NCBI RefSeq assembly: GCF_016908375.1
Contig: NZ_JAFBDS010000002.1
Coordinates: forward strand, 186,001 to 250,000
Length of the DNA stretch: 64,000 bases
Source: Amphibacillus cookii
GTDB taxonomy: Bacteria; Bacillota; Bacilli; Bacillales; Amphibacillaceae
Direction of reading: 5' to 3'
Shown here: one piece after another, positions 56,939-64,000 of the stretch
Numbering within the stretch: position 1 is the first letter of the stretch
Layout of the letters: each line of letters opens with the position of its first letter
Program-made: the position numbers and the translations under genes
Notes under the pieces: model-generated
Told to the model about the DNA's origin: nothing
Seen by the model: the letters and a program-made list of their open reading frames with translations, nothing else
Databases searched by the model: none

Positions 56939-57880
56939 ATGGAAACCATCATGTTAAAGTATCCGCACACCAACCTTCCAGATACAAATAATACATCTGT
57001 TTGTGCGATTGGTTTTTTTGACGGCATACATAAAGGACATCAGAAAGTTATTGAAACCGCCAAAGCTATTGCCCGTCAGAAAAATAAAAAATTAGCTGTT
57101 ATGACATTTACTCCACACCCATCAGCTGTACTTCAAAAAAGTAATCGTCATGTTTCATATTTAACACCACTGAAGCAAAAACAAGCGATTTTAAAAAGTT
57201 TGGATGTTGACTTATTGTATATTGTTAAATTTGATTTATCATTAGCTCAGCTCGACCCGCAATCATTTATTAATCATTTTATTGTTAATTTGGATATTTG
57301 TCACTTGGTTTGTGGTTTTGACTTTACATATGGCCATATGGGTAAAGGGAATGTTGATACTTTATTGCAGCACGCAAGCGAGCGTTTTGGTGTATCAGTA
57401 GTTGAAAAGTATAGTGAACACCATGAAAAGGTAAGTTCGACACGAATTCGTAAACTACTAGCTGAAGGGAAAGTCGATCTGGCTAAATATTTTTTAACAA
57501 GACCATTAACGACTGAAGGCAAAGTTGTCCACGGTTATAAAAGAGGAAGAGAGATTGGCTATCCAACAGCTAATTTGGCGATTGATCTGAATCAAGCATT
57601 GCCTCGAACGGGTGTGTATTATGTGACAGTTGATATAAACCATCAACGTGTTCATGGTATGGCGAGCCTCGGTTATAATCCGACATTTGCGGATGATAAG
57701 GCCGAGGATAAGGTGAAATTAGAAGTGCATTTACTTGACTTTACTGGTGAGCTTTACGATCAAACGTTAATTGTTTATTGGGAAAAATTTATTAGACCAG
57801 AATATAAGTTTGATGGTGTTGAGCAACTAATAACGCAAATTAACCAAGATGAGATTGAAATTCGTCAACTTTTTCAATGA
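56939..57880 (+). CDS. ribF: Bifunctional riboflavin kinase/FAD synthetase
   Basis: Makes FMN and then FAD. N-terminal adenylyltransferase (CAIGFFDGIHKGHQKVIETA; STRIRKLLAEG) and C-terminal flavokinase (GREIGYPTANL; ASLGYNPTF). About 313 residues (B. subtilis RibC 316). ATG 56939 follows AAAGAGGTGA. Confidence 0.96.
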   Translation: METIMLKYPHTNLPDTNNTSVCAIGFFDGIHKGHQKVIETAKAIARQKNKKLAVMTFTPHPSAVLQKSNRHVSYLTPLKQKQAILKSLDVDLLYIVKFDLSLAQLDPQSFINHFIVNLDICHLVCGFDFTYGHMGKGNVDTLLQHASERFGVSVVEKYSEHHEKVSSTRIRKLLAEGKVDLAKYFLTRPLTTEGKVVHGYKRGREIGYPTANLAIDLNQALPRTGVYYVTVDINHQRVHGMASLGYNPTFADDKAEDKVKLEVHLLDFTGELYDQTLIVYWEKFIRPEYKFDGVEQLITQINQDEIEIRQLFQ

Positions 57881-57895
57881 AATGTGCCATAAGAC

Positions 57896-57924
57896 TTGCA
57901 ATTTGGTTGAAAAAGCGTTAATCT
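57896..57924 (+). promoter_or_regulatory. Sigma-A-type promoter of rpsO
   Basis: TTGCAA (57896-57901), a 17-base spacer and TAATCT (57919-57924), about 95 bases before rpsO. Confidence 0.55.
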
Positions 57925-57930
57925 ATTTAA

Positions 57931-58016
57931 CGGAAACCATCTGCTTGGCAAAACGCTTCTCCAACGTTTGCTAGGGGATTGGGGATTTTTTAATATTAAT
58001 AGGAGGTGAAACAAGG
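57931..58016 (+). promoter_or_regulatory. Putative S15 leader RNA of rpsO
   Basis: The leader contains a GCAAAACG to CGTTTGC hairpin (57948-57971, one bulge) and a G-rich tract (GGGGATTGGGG) before the ribosome site AGGAGGTGA. S15 is known to repress its own mRNA by binding structured leaders in many bacteria, including Bacillales. The fit to a known S15 leader class was not tested. Confidence 0.45.
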
Positions 58017-58286
58017 ATGGCTATTTCACAAGAGCGTAAAAATGAACTTATTAATGAATTTAAAACGCATGAAAACGATACGGGGTCTCCAGAGGTCCAA
58101 ATCGCTGTCCTAACTGCTGAAATCACAAGTTTAAATGATCACTTGCGTGTACACAAAAAGGATCATCATTCACGTCGTGGTTTATTGAAAATGGTTGGGA
58201 AACGTCGTAATTTATTAACTTATTTACGTAATAAAGACGTTACACGTTACCGTCAACTTATTGAAAAGCTTGGCTTGCGTCGATAA
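58017..58286 (+). CDS. rpsO: 30S ribosomal protein S15
   Basis: Primary 16S rRNA-binding protein. 89 residues, standard. [35 protein letters not shown] is diagnostic. ATG 58017 follows AGGAGGTGAAACAAGG. Confidence 0.98.
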   Translation: MAISQERKNELINEFKTHENDTGSPEVQIAVLTAEITSLNDHLRVHKKDHHSRRGLLKMVGKRRNLLTYLRNKDVTRYRQLIEKLGLRR

Positions 58287-58293
58287 CATACAC

Positions 58294-58319
58294 AAAAGCG
58301 GGGAATTTCCCGCTTTTTC
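58294..58319 (+). terminator. Terminator of rpsO
   Basis: AAAGCGGG and CCCGCTTT arms (58295-58302 and 58309-58316) close on a short AATT-type loop, with Ts behind. Partial read-through to pnp is possible. Confidence 0.85.
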
Positions 58320-58370
58320 TGTATGCTTATTTAATAAAACGGTTTCGAAAGACAAGTAGCTACTAAGGTC

Positions 58371-58434
58371 CTTGCGCTCGATTCTGATCAAAGCGTTGTT
58401 AAGACATGCAACGTTTTGATCAGGATGGAGCAAG
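58371..58434 (+). ncRNA. Long near-perfect hairpin between rpsO and pnp
   Basis: CTGATCAAAGCGTTG (58384-58398) and CAACGTTTTGATCAG (58409-58423) pair over 15 positions with one wobble. The stem extends outward through CTTG..CTC (58371-58379) and GAGCAAG (58428-58434) with small bulges. The whole is a stem of about 25 bp with a 10-base loop and no T-run, so it is not a terminator. It lies in the 5' region of pnp. Confidence 0.65.
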
Positions 58435-58583
58435 ATGATGTTGATGCAATAGGATAAAGAAGCTAGCTCTTTTGAACCGTTCATAGCATTTGAATAAGTT
58501 ATATTTATCTGAGGTAAATTAACTTAATTAGCTTTTTATTTAGTCTAACGTAAACGGTTTTAACGAGAGGGGTATGAAAAAGA

Positions 58584-60701
58584 ATGTCGAATAAACAAAT
58601 ATTTAAAACGGAAATTGCTGGGAAGCCATTTGTTGTTGAAGTAGGAGAATTAGCCAAACAAGCAAATGGAGCTTGTATGATTCATTATGGTGACACATCT
58701 GTATTGGCAACAGCTACGGGTTCAAAAGAGCCAAAAGACTTACCGTTTTTCCCATTAACAGTGAACTATGAAGAACGTCTTTATGCGGTAGGAAAGATTC
58801 CAGGTGGATTTATAAAACGGGAAGGAAGACCAAGTGAAAAAGCGGTATTAACATCCCGATTAATCGATCGCCCGATACGTCCACTTTTCCCTAATGGATT
58901 TCGTAATGATGTCCAAGTGATTAGTATGGTTATGAGTGTGGATCAAGATGCGCCATCAGAAATTGCTGCAATGGTTGGTTCATCTATTGCTTTAGGAGTA
59001 TCTGATATCCCATTTGCCGGACCCATTGCCGGTGTCATTGTTGGACGTGTAGATGGTAAGTTCATTATTAACCCGACAACTGAACAACGAGAAAAAAGCG
59101 ATATTGACTTGACTGTTGCTGGTACAAAAGATGCCATTAATATGGTAGAGGCTGGTGCAGATGAAGTTGCCGAAGATGTCATGCTTGAGGCGATTATGTT
59201 TGGGCATGAGGAGATCAAGCGATTAGTTGCCTTCCAAGAAGAAATATATCAAGCTGTTGGTAAAGAAAAGATGGAAGTAACGCTTTTCAATCATGATCAA
59301 GACATCGAAGCGGCATTAGAAAAAACGGCAAAAGCTCAATTGGTAGAAGCCATTCAAGTTGTCGAAAAACATGCTAGAGAAGAAGCAATAACTAACGTTA
59401 AAAATCAAGTGATTGAACAGTATGAAGCGAATGAAGCAGATGAGGAAACCATTAGTCAAGTTAAAGATATTTTAGAAAAAATGGTAAAAGACGAAGTGAG
59501 AAGACTGATTACGAAAGAGAAAATACGCCCAGATGGTCGTACGCCTGATCAAATCCGTCCTTTAACTTCACGAGTTAATCTATTGCCACGTACTCATGGT
59601 TCAGGATTGTTCACGCGTGGACAAACCCAAGCATTAAGTGTTTGTACACTTGGCGCATTAGGTGATGTACAGATTCTTGATGGACTTGATCTAGAAGAGT
59701 CTAAACGTTTTATGCATCATTATAATTTTCCTCTCTTCAGTGTTGGTGAAACGGGGCCAATACGAGGACCGGGTCGTCGTGAAATAGGTCATGGGGCACT
59801 AGGGGAACGCGCATTAGAAAAGGTGATTCCGTCAGAAAGTGAATTTCCGTATACCATTCGTTTAGTATCTGAAGTGTTAGAGTCCAATGGCTCAACATCA
59901 CAAGCAAGTATATGTGCCTCTACACTTGCTATGATGGATGCGGGTGTACCTATTAAGGCACCAGTAGCTGGTATTGCGATGGGATTAGTTAAGCAAGGTG
60001 AAGATTATACCGTATTAAGTGATATTCAAGGTATGGAAGACTTTTTAGGTGATATGGACTTTAAAGTGGCAGGTACTGAAAAAGGTGTAACAGCATTACA
60101 AATGGACATTAAAATTGAAGGATTATCTCGTGATATTTTAGAAGAGGCTTTACAACAAGCTCGTGTGGGTCGAATCCATATTTTAAACCATATGGCAGAG
60201 GTAATTTCTACACCTAATGATGAGCTGTCTGCTTATGCTCCGAAGATTTTAACGATGTCAATTAACCCTGATAAAATTCGCGATGTGATTGGCCCAAGTG
60301 GTAAGCAAATCAATAAAATCATTGAAGAAACAGGTGTGAAAATTGATATCGAGCAAGATGGTAAAGTGTTTATATCATCAACAGATCAAGCCATGAATGA
60401 AAAGGCTAAGCTTATTATTGAGGATATTATTCGTGAAGTACAAGCTGGTGAAATGTATTTAGCCACGGTTAAACGGGTTGAAAAATTTGGAGCTTTTGCG
60501 GAATTATTCAAAGGTAAAGAAGGATTAATTCACATTTCAGAACTAGCTCTTGAAAGAACAAATAAAGTAGAAGATGTTGTAAAAGAAGGCGATCAAATTA
60601 TGGTTAAAGTTAAAGAAATTGATCGTCAAGGACGGATTAATTTATCCAGAAAAGCGGTTTTACTCGAGGAACAAGAGAAGCAAGAAAAATCCAGTAACTA
60701 A
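58584..60701 (+). CDS. pnp: Polyribonucleotide nucleotidyltransferase (PNPase)
   Basis: Phosphorolytic 3'-5' exoribonuclease, trimeric. Two RNase PH-like domains joined by a helical domain (the second holds [15 protein letters not shown]), then KH ([16 protein letters not shown]) and S1 domains ([13 protein letters not shown]). 705 residues (B. subtilis 705). ATG 58584 follows AGAGGGG. Ended by a very strong terminator. Confidence 0.98.
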   Translation: MSNKQIFKTEIAGKPFVVEVGELAKQANGACMIHYGDTSVLATATGSKEPKDLPFFPLTVNYEERLYAVGKIPGGFIKREGRPSEKAVLTSRLIDRPIRPLFPNGFRNDVQVISMVMSVDQDAPSEIAAMVGSSIALGVSDIPFAGPIAGVIVGRVDGKFIINPTTEQREKSDIDLTVAGTKDAINMVEAGADEVAEDVMLEAIMFGHEEIKRLVAFQEEIYQAVGKEKMEVTLFNHDQDIEAALEKTAKAQLVEAIQVVEKHAREEAITNVKNQVIEQYEANEADEETISQVKDILEKMVKDEVRRLITKEKIRPDGRTPDQIRPLTSRVNLLPRTHGSGLFTRGQTQALSVCTLGALGDVQILDGLDLEESKRFMHHYNFPLFSVGETGPIRGPGRREIGHGALGERALEKVIPSESEFPYTIRLVSEVLESNGSTSQASICASTLAMMDAGVPIKAPVAGIAMGLVKQGEDYTVLSDIQGMEDFLGDMDFKVAGTEKGVTALQMDIKIEGLSRDILEEALQQARVGRIHILNHMAEVISTPNDELSAYAPKILTMSINPDKIRDVIGPSGKQINKIIEETGVKIDIEQDGKVFISSTDQAMNEKAKLIIEDIIREVQAGEMYLATVKRVEKFGAFAELFKGKEGLIHISELALERTNKVEDVVKEGDQIMVKVKEIDRQGRINLSRKAVLLEEQEKQEKSSN

Positions 60702-60726
60702 ACAAAGAAGATTCTTTACCACAAAG

Positions 60727-60776
60727 AAACCAATCTTGATCAGGAATGTTGTAAATTTGATCAAGATTGGTTTTTT
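60727..60776 (+). terminator. Terminator of pnp
   Basis: A perfect 16-bp stem (60727-60742 with 60758-60773) and a T-run to 60776. Confidence 0.95.
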
Positions 60777-60821
60777 CTTATTCGCTTTATTCATACCTTT
60801 ATATGAGGGAGGGGAATAATG

Positions 60822-61061
60822 ATGAGGTATAAGGAATTGAGTAGCAAAGAAATTGTAAATTTAGAAGATGGTACTCGTCTAGGTGTACTTGGGCAAACCG
60901 ATTTGGAAGTCGATCCTAAAACAGGAAAAATAAACGCTTTTATCATTCCAAGCTATAGCTTATTTGGAATGAAGCGCGATCAAAATGAAACGACGATTAC
61001 TTGGAATCAAATTAAAAAGATAGGAAAAGACACCATTATTGTTCATCGTGCCAGTAAATGA
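60822..61061 (+). CDS. ymxH: YlmC/YmxH family PRC-barrel sporulation protein
   Basis: A 79-residue PRC-barrel-like protein. The family pattern is clear: RYKELSSKEIVNLEDGTRLGVLG, then DPKTGKINAFIIPS and IKKIGKDTIIV. It is tied to sporulation by family and by its place before dpaA, but its molecular role is not established. ATG 60822 follows GAGGGAGGGG. Followed by its own terminator. Confidence 0.9.
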   Translation: MRYKELSSKEIVNLEDGTRLGVLGQTDLEVDPKTGKINAFIIPSYSLFGMKRDQNETTITWNQIKKIGKDTIIVHRASK

Positions 61062-61090
61062 TAAGTTAAACAGGTGCGTGAAATAAGTAA

Positions 61091-61123
61091 AAAACTGATC
61101 AGTCTAACTTGATCAGTTTTTTT
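61091..61123 (+). terminator. Terminator of ymxH
   Basis: AAACTGATCA (61092-61101) pairs with TGATCAGTTT (61110-61119), followed by TTTT. Confidence 0.92.
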
Positions 61124-61273
61124 GTCTAAAATCCCCCCCCTGATTATGAGTGCGACCCTTTACACAAGCATAGTCCTTTGTTGAACGATTATGAATGGAT
61201 GGTATAAGTATATAGAAATCCTTAGTATCTATCATTGCTGTTAGATAAAAACCTATTTCGCCCTAACCATTGC

Positions 61274-61300
61274 ACTGTCTACGTTTAGTCACATAATATA
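61274..61300 (+). promoter_or_regulatory. Possible sigma-K promoter of dpaAB
   Basis: AC (61274-61275) lies 16 bases before CATAATATA (61292-61300), which fits the CATAnnnTA form of sigma-K -10 elements. B. subtilis spoVFA-spoVFB is sigma-K dependent. The distance to dpaA, about 410 bases with the repeat between, is unusually long. Confidence 0.3.
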
Positions 61301-61466
61301 AAGAGAGATAACTGTCATTAACTATGTAACTCAACTTTCGCACACTGAAAATAGTTATTCAACCTTGATCGTGTTCAATAGACGCGGTAGTCAATAGGCT
61401 TGTTGACATTACTTCTACATGGATGTGCCGCATACGTTTAGCACGTTATTTCGTTCCGAAAAGCAT

Positions 61467-61568
61467 GGATTCGCTTTTCGCGGGGATGGCTTCAGCTAAC
61501 TTGACTCGCAAAGATCACGCCTTAAGTGGATCTTCAGCTTATCCTATTCCCGCAGAAGTCTCACCCCT
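61467..61568. repeat. Dispersed repeat module, long form
   Basis: GGATTCGCTTTTCGCGGGGATGG begins the module (shown to 20: GGATTCGCTTTTCGCGGGGA), then CTTCAGCT (61490-61497), a middle segment, a second CTTCAGCT (61532-61539) and CTATTCCCGCAGAAGTCTCA (61544-61563). Both flanks match the short form at 2937-2990. Confidence 0.65.
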
Positions 61569-61720
61569 TGCTTATCTTCACTTAGACTGGGGGTTTATAC
61601 TGAATGTGTAAGCCCAACCGCACGAAATAAAGCTACCCTTATGCTGTCTTGGTTGAACCTGAAAATTCAGATGAGAAAGTTGAGTATGTAATATTAAGAG
61701 GAAACGGAAGTGAGTGCGCA

Positions 61721-62602
61721 ATGAATAGGAAATTACAAATAGCAATTATTGGTGGTGATGCTCGCTACTTAGAATTAATTAAAAAGCTAGCTGGTCACCC
61801 CTACTACCAAATTAAATTAATTGGCTATGATCAATTAGACCCTGGTTTTTTTAGTGTCAGCCATACAGATTTAACGCAAATTACGCCAGAAACACTTGAT
61901 GCTGTAATTTTACCGATTACCGGTATAAATGATAAGGGTGAGATAAATCCAGTTTTTTCAAGTCAAAGCATTTCATTTCCTGAAGATTGGTTTGCAAGAC
62001 TGAATCATCAGGCTTTAGTTTTTACTGGGATTACAACAGCTTATTTAGATGAAGCAGTGAAAAAAAACCAAATTAAACTCTATCCATTAATGGAACGGGA
62101 TGATGTAGCAATCTACAATGCGATCCCAACGGCAGAAGGAACGATTTTATTAGCTATACAACATATGAAAATTACACTGCATGGAGCCAATGCCATTATT
62201 CTTGGGTTGGGGCGTGTCGGATTAACGGTTGCTGACAAATTTGCCAAATTAGGTGCTAATGTCTGGGTTGGAGTAAGAAGTCCTAGTGACATAGCTAGAG
62301 CAAACACACTGGGCTTTGATGGTTTTCACCTTGATGATCTAGCAGCATATACTGAGAAGTGTGATCTATTGATTAATACTATTCCAGTACGGATTGTTGA
62401 TAAGCGAGTATTAAATACGTTAAAGACAGATGCGTTATTGATTGATTTGGCATCAAAACCAGGGGGCATTAATTTTGATTATGCTCGAGATAGAGGACTA
62501 AATACGATCCATGCATTAGGTTTACCTGCAAGGGTAGCACCAAAAACGGCAGGTGAAATATTAGCTAAGGTTATTGATCAACTGATCACAGATCATCAAT
62601 AG
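61721..62602 (+). CDS. dpaA: Dipicolinate synthase subunit A
   Basis: Oxidoreductase-like subunit that makes dipicolinic acid in the mother cell for spore core dehydration. It starts NRKLQIAIIGGDARYLELI (after Met), and has a Rossmann segment ILGLGRVGLTVADKFAKLG and DLASKPGGINFDYA. About 293 residues (B. subtilis SpoVFA 297). ATG 61721 fits the B. subtilis start; the longer frame from 61649 adds unconserved residues. dpaB follows. Confidence 0.95.
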   Translation: MNRKLQIAIIGGDARYLELIKKLAGHPYYQIKLIGYDQLDPGFFSVSHTDLTQITPETLDAVILPITGINDKGEINPVFSSQSISFPEDWFARLNHQALVFTGITTAYLDEAVKKNQIKLYPLMERDDVAIYNAIPTAEGTILLAIQHMKITLHGANAIILGLGRVGLTVADKFAKLGANVWVGVRSPSDIARANTLGFDGFHLDDLAAYTEKCDLLINTIPVRIVDKRVLNTLKTDALLIDLASKPGGINFDYARDRGLNTIHALGLPARVAPKTAGEILAKVIDQLITDHQ

Positions 62603-62621
62603 AAAGTAGGTTGATTGCATC

Positions 62622-63203
62622 GTGTTAACAAACAAAAAGATTGGGTTTGGTTTAACGGGATCACATTGCACATATGACCAAGTTTTCCCGATTATTGACA
62701 AACTAGTAGCTAACGGTGCAGATGTACACCCGGTTGTGTCCTATACTGTTCAAAATGTTGATAGTCGTTTTGGAACAGCAGCAGAACATTTGCAAATATT
62801 AGAAGATAAAACAGGTCATATACCCGTATCTTCTATTGTAGAAGCAGAAAAATTTGGCCCAGCTAATCCATTAGATGCCATGGTCGTCGCTCCTCTGACC
62901 GGTAATTCATTAAGTAAATTAGCCAATGCAATAACTGATAGCCCAGTACTAATGGCAACAAAGGCAACTATGCGTAATCAAGCCCCGGTAATATTAGCAA
63001 TCTCAACAAATGATGCACTTGGATTAAATGGCGTTAATTTGATGAGGTTAATGGCAACTAAAGGGATATACTTTGTACCATTTGGCCAAGATAATCCTTT
63101 TAACAAACCGAATTCACTTATTGCTAAAATGGACTATTTACAAGACACGATCGAAGCTGCATTAGAGAATAAACAATTCCAGCCCGTTATTACCACCTAT
63201 TAA
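62622..63203 (+). CDS. dpaB: Dipicolinate synthase subunit B
   Basis: Flavoprotein-fold subunit partnering DpaA. KIGFGLTGSHCTYDQVFP at the start and MVVAPLTGNSLSKLANAITDSPV in the middle are characteristic. 193 residues (B. subtilis SpoVFB 200). Starts at GTG 62622. It confirms that the organism belongs to a spore-forming lineage. Confidence 0.95.
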   Translation: MLTNKKIGFGLTGSHCTYDQVFPIIDKLVANGADVHPVVSYTVQNVDSRFGTAAEHLQILEDKTGHIPVSSIVEAEKFGPANPLDAMVVAPLTGNSLSKLANAITDSPVLMATKATMRNQAPVILAISTNDALGLNGVNLMRLMATKGIYFVPFGQDNPFNKPNSLIAKMDYLQDTIEAALENKQFQPVITTY

Positions 63204-63266
63204 ACAGCATTTAAGCTAAGATTTTATAAATAACTTAAATCGAACATCCTCTTCTCCATAAGAATA

Positions 63267-63275
63267 TGTTAAAAT
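63267..63275 (+). promoter_or_regulatory. Candidate extended -10 of asd
   Basis: TGTTAAAAT (63267-63275) fits an extended -10. No convincing -35 is seen upstream. asd starts 40 bases later. Confidence 0.4.
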
Positions 63276-63315
63276 AGAAATTACAATTTATTTCGCTTGT
63301 GGAGAGGGGATTTTT

Positions 63316-64000
63316 ATGTCAAATTCTAAATTATATAATATTGCTGTCGTAGGAGCGACAGGGGCCGTTGGACAGAAAATGTTAGAGACCTTAGCAAAAA
63401 AAGACTTTCCAATTGGTCAGCTAAAACTCCTGTCTTCTAGCCGATCAGCAGGAACGAAAATAAAGTATAAAGATGAGATATATACAGTTGAAGAAGCCAC
63501 AGCTGAAAGCTTTGAAGGTATAGATATTGCGTTGTTCTCAGCGGGTGGATCGGTATCAAAAAAACTTGCTCCTGAAGCAGTTAAAAAGGGAGCGGTTGTC
63601 GTTGACAATACAAGTGCATTTCGTATGGATGAAAATGTACCGCTTGTGGTTCCTGAAGTTAATGAAGAAGATATTAAGCAACATAAAGGTATTATTGCAA
63701 ATCCAAATTGTTCAACCATTCAGATGGTAGCAGCCTTAAAGCCACTTCAGGAGCAATATGGTTTAAAACGTGTGATAGTCTCCACTTACCAAGCTGTTTC
63801 TGGTGCTGGAGCGGAAGCAGTTGAAGAATTAAAAGATCAAGCTCAAGCTTTCTTAGCTGGTGAAGATTTAACAGCGCATTTATTACCAGTAAAAGGTGAA
63901 GCTAAACATTACCCAATCGCGTTTAACGCCTTACCACAAATCGATGTATTTCAAGAGAATGGTTATACATTTGAAGAGATGAAAATGATTAATGAAACGA
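63316..64000 (+). CDS. asd: Aspartate-semialdehyde dehydrogenase, 5' part
   Basis: Reduces aspartyl phosphate to the semialdehyde, the branch point for lysine, threonine, methionine, diaminopimelate and dipicolinate. NADP-binding [12 protein letters not shown], catalytic C132 (NPNCSTIQM) and [13 protein letters not shown] are present. About 228 codons are visible and the frame runs off the right edge. ATG 63316 follows GGAGAGGGG. It supplies the substrate pathway of DpaAB. Confidence 0.95.
   Translation, partial: MSNSKLYNIAVVGATGAVGQKMLETLAKKDFPIGQLKLLSSSRSAGTKIKYKDEIYTVEEATAESFEGIDIALFSAGGSVSKKLAPEAVKKGAVVVDNTSAFRMDENVPLVVPEVNEEDIKQHKGIIANPNCSTIQMVAALKPLQEQYGLKRVIVSTYQAVSGAGAEAVEELKDQAQAFLAGEDLTAHLLPVKGEAKHYPIAFNALPQIDVFQENGYTFEEMKMINET

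Larger units (their letters stand above)
61062..61720. other. Gene-free gap between ymxH and dpaA
   Basis: It contains the ymxH terminator, a C8 run (61133-61140), a possible sigma-K promoter (61274-61300), and a repeat module (61467-61568). The 62-codon frame spanning 61423-61611 is the repeat read as protein and is not a gene. Confidence 0.75.

Noticed and set aside
60619-60819. 66-codon frame overlapping the end of pnp
   Set aside because: It runs through the 3' end of pnp in another frame and then through the pnp terminator stem.
61423-61611. 62-codon open frame between ymxH and dpaA
   Set aside because: It coincides with the repeat module, has no ribosome site, and its peptide is the repeat in translation.
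1-64000. CRISPR arrays, prophage, tRNA or rRNA genes, transposase genes
   Set aside because: No regular short repeats with spacers, no phage or transposase proteins, and no recognisable tRNA or rRNA sequence were seen on either strand.

Overview
This AT-rich window reads as a chromosomal segment of a low-GC, flagellated, endospore-forming member of the Bacillaceae. The gene order follows the Bacillus subtilis dprA-to-asd region almost gene for gene. The very low GC, the losses noted below and a dispersed intergenic repeat suggest a halophilic or alkaliphilic genus such as Amphibacillus or Gracilibacillus. That genus assignment is a guess from overall character, not something the sequence proves.

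Layout: (1) 1-7,227: the 3' end of dprA, topA, then xerC-hslV-hslU-codY. trmFO, which normally lies between topA and xerC, is missing and a repeat-rich gap stands there. (2) 7,228-7,993: an 800-base gene-free gap with an orphan terminator and several palindromes, ending in the sigma-A-type promoter of the motility operon. (3) 7,994-36,545: a complete fla/che operon of 33 tightly packed genes. They encode rod and basal body (flgB, flgC, fliE, fliF), switch (fliG, fliM, fliY), export (fliH, fliI, fliJ, fliZ, fliP, fliQ, fliR, flhB, flhA), hook (fliK, flgD, flgE), placement (flhF, flhG), chemotaxis (cheY, cheB, cheA, cheW, cheC, cheD) and sigD. After sigD come a FapA/DUF342 gene, an unnamed small gene and a swrB-like gene. 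(4) 36,546-46,239: rpsB-tsf, pyrH-frr, uppS-cdsA-dxr-rseP-proS. (5) 46,278-60,777: polC, then rimP-nusA-rnpM-ylxQ-infB-ylxP-rbfA, truB-ribF, rpsO, pnp. (6) 60,822-64,000: ymxH, a repeat-containing gap, dpaA-dpaB (spore dipicolinate synthase) and the 5' part of asd. ylxY and mlpA, which lie between pnp and ymxH in B. subtilis, are absent.

The genes work together in a recognisable way. CodY links nutrient state to motility and lies directly upstream of the motility operon. The 33-gene operon builds the flagellum and its CheC/CheD/FliY-type chemotaxis circuit and makes the sigma factor for late flagellar genes. The rest is translation, RNA turnover, envelope isoprenoid and phospholipid synthesis, and a spore-specific branch of the lysine pathway.

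No phage, insertion sequence with an intact transposase, CRISPR array or obvious novel gene system is present. What the ordinary genes do not explain is nearly all non-coding: a composite inverted repeat at 2,822-3,178 with a related module at 61,467-61,568; a perfect hairpin placed between the Shine-Dalgarno sequence and start codon of swrD; structured leaders before rimP and rpsO; a long near-perfect hairpin between rpsO and pnp; a structured gap between tsf and pyrH; and palindromes at the topA and xerC promoters.
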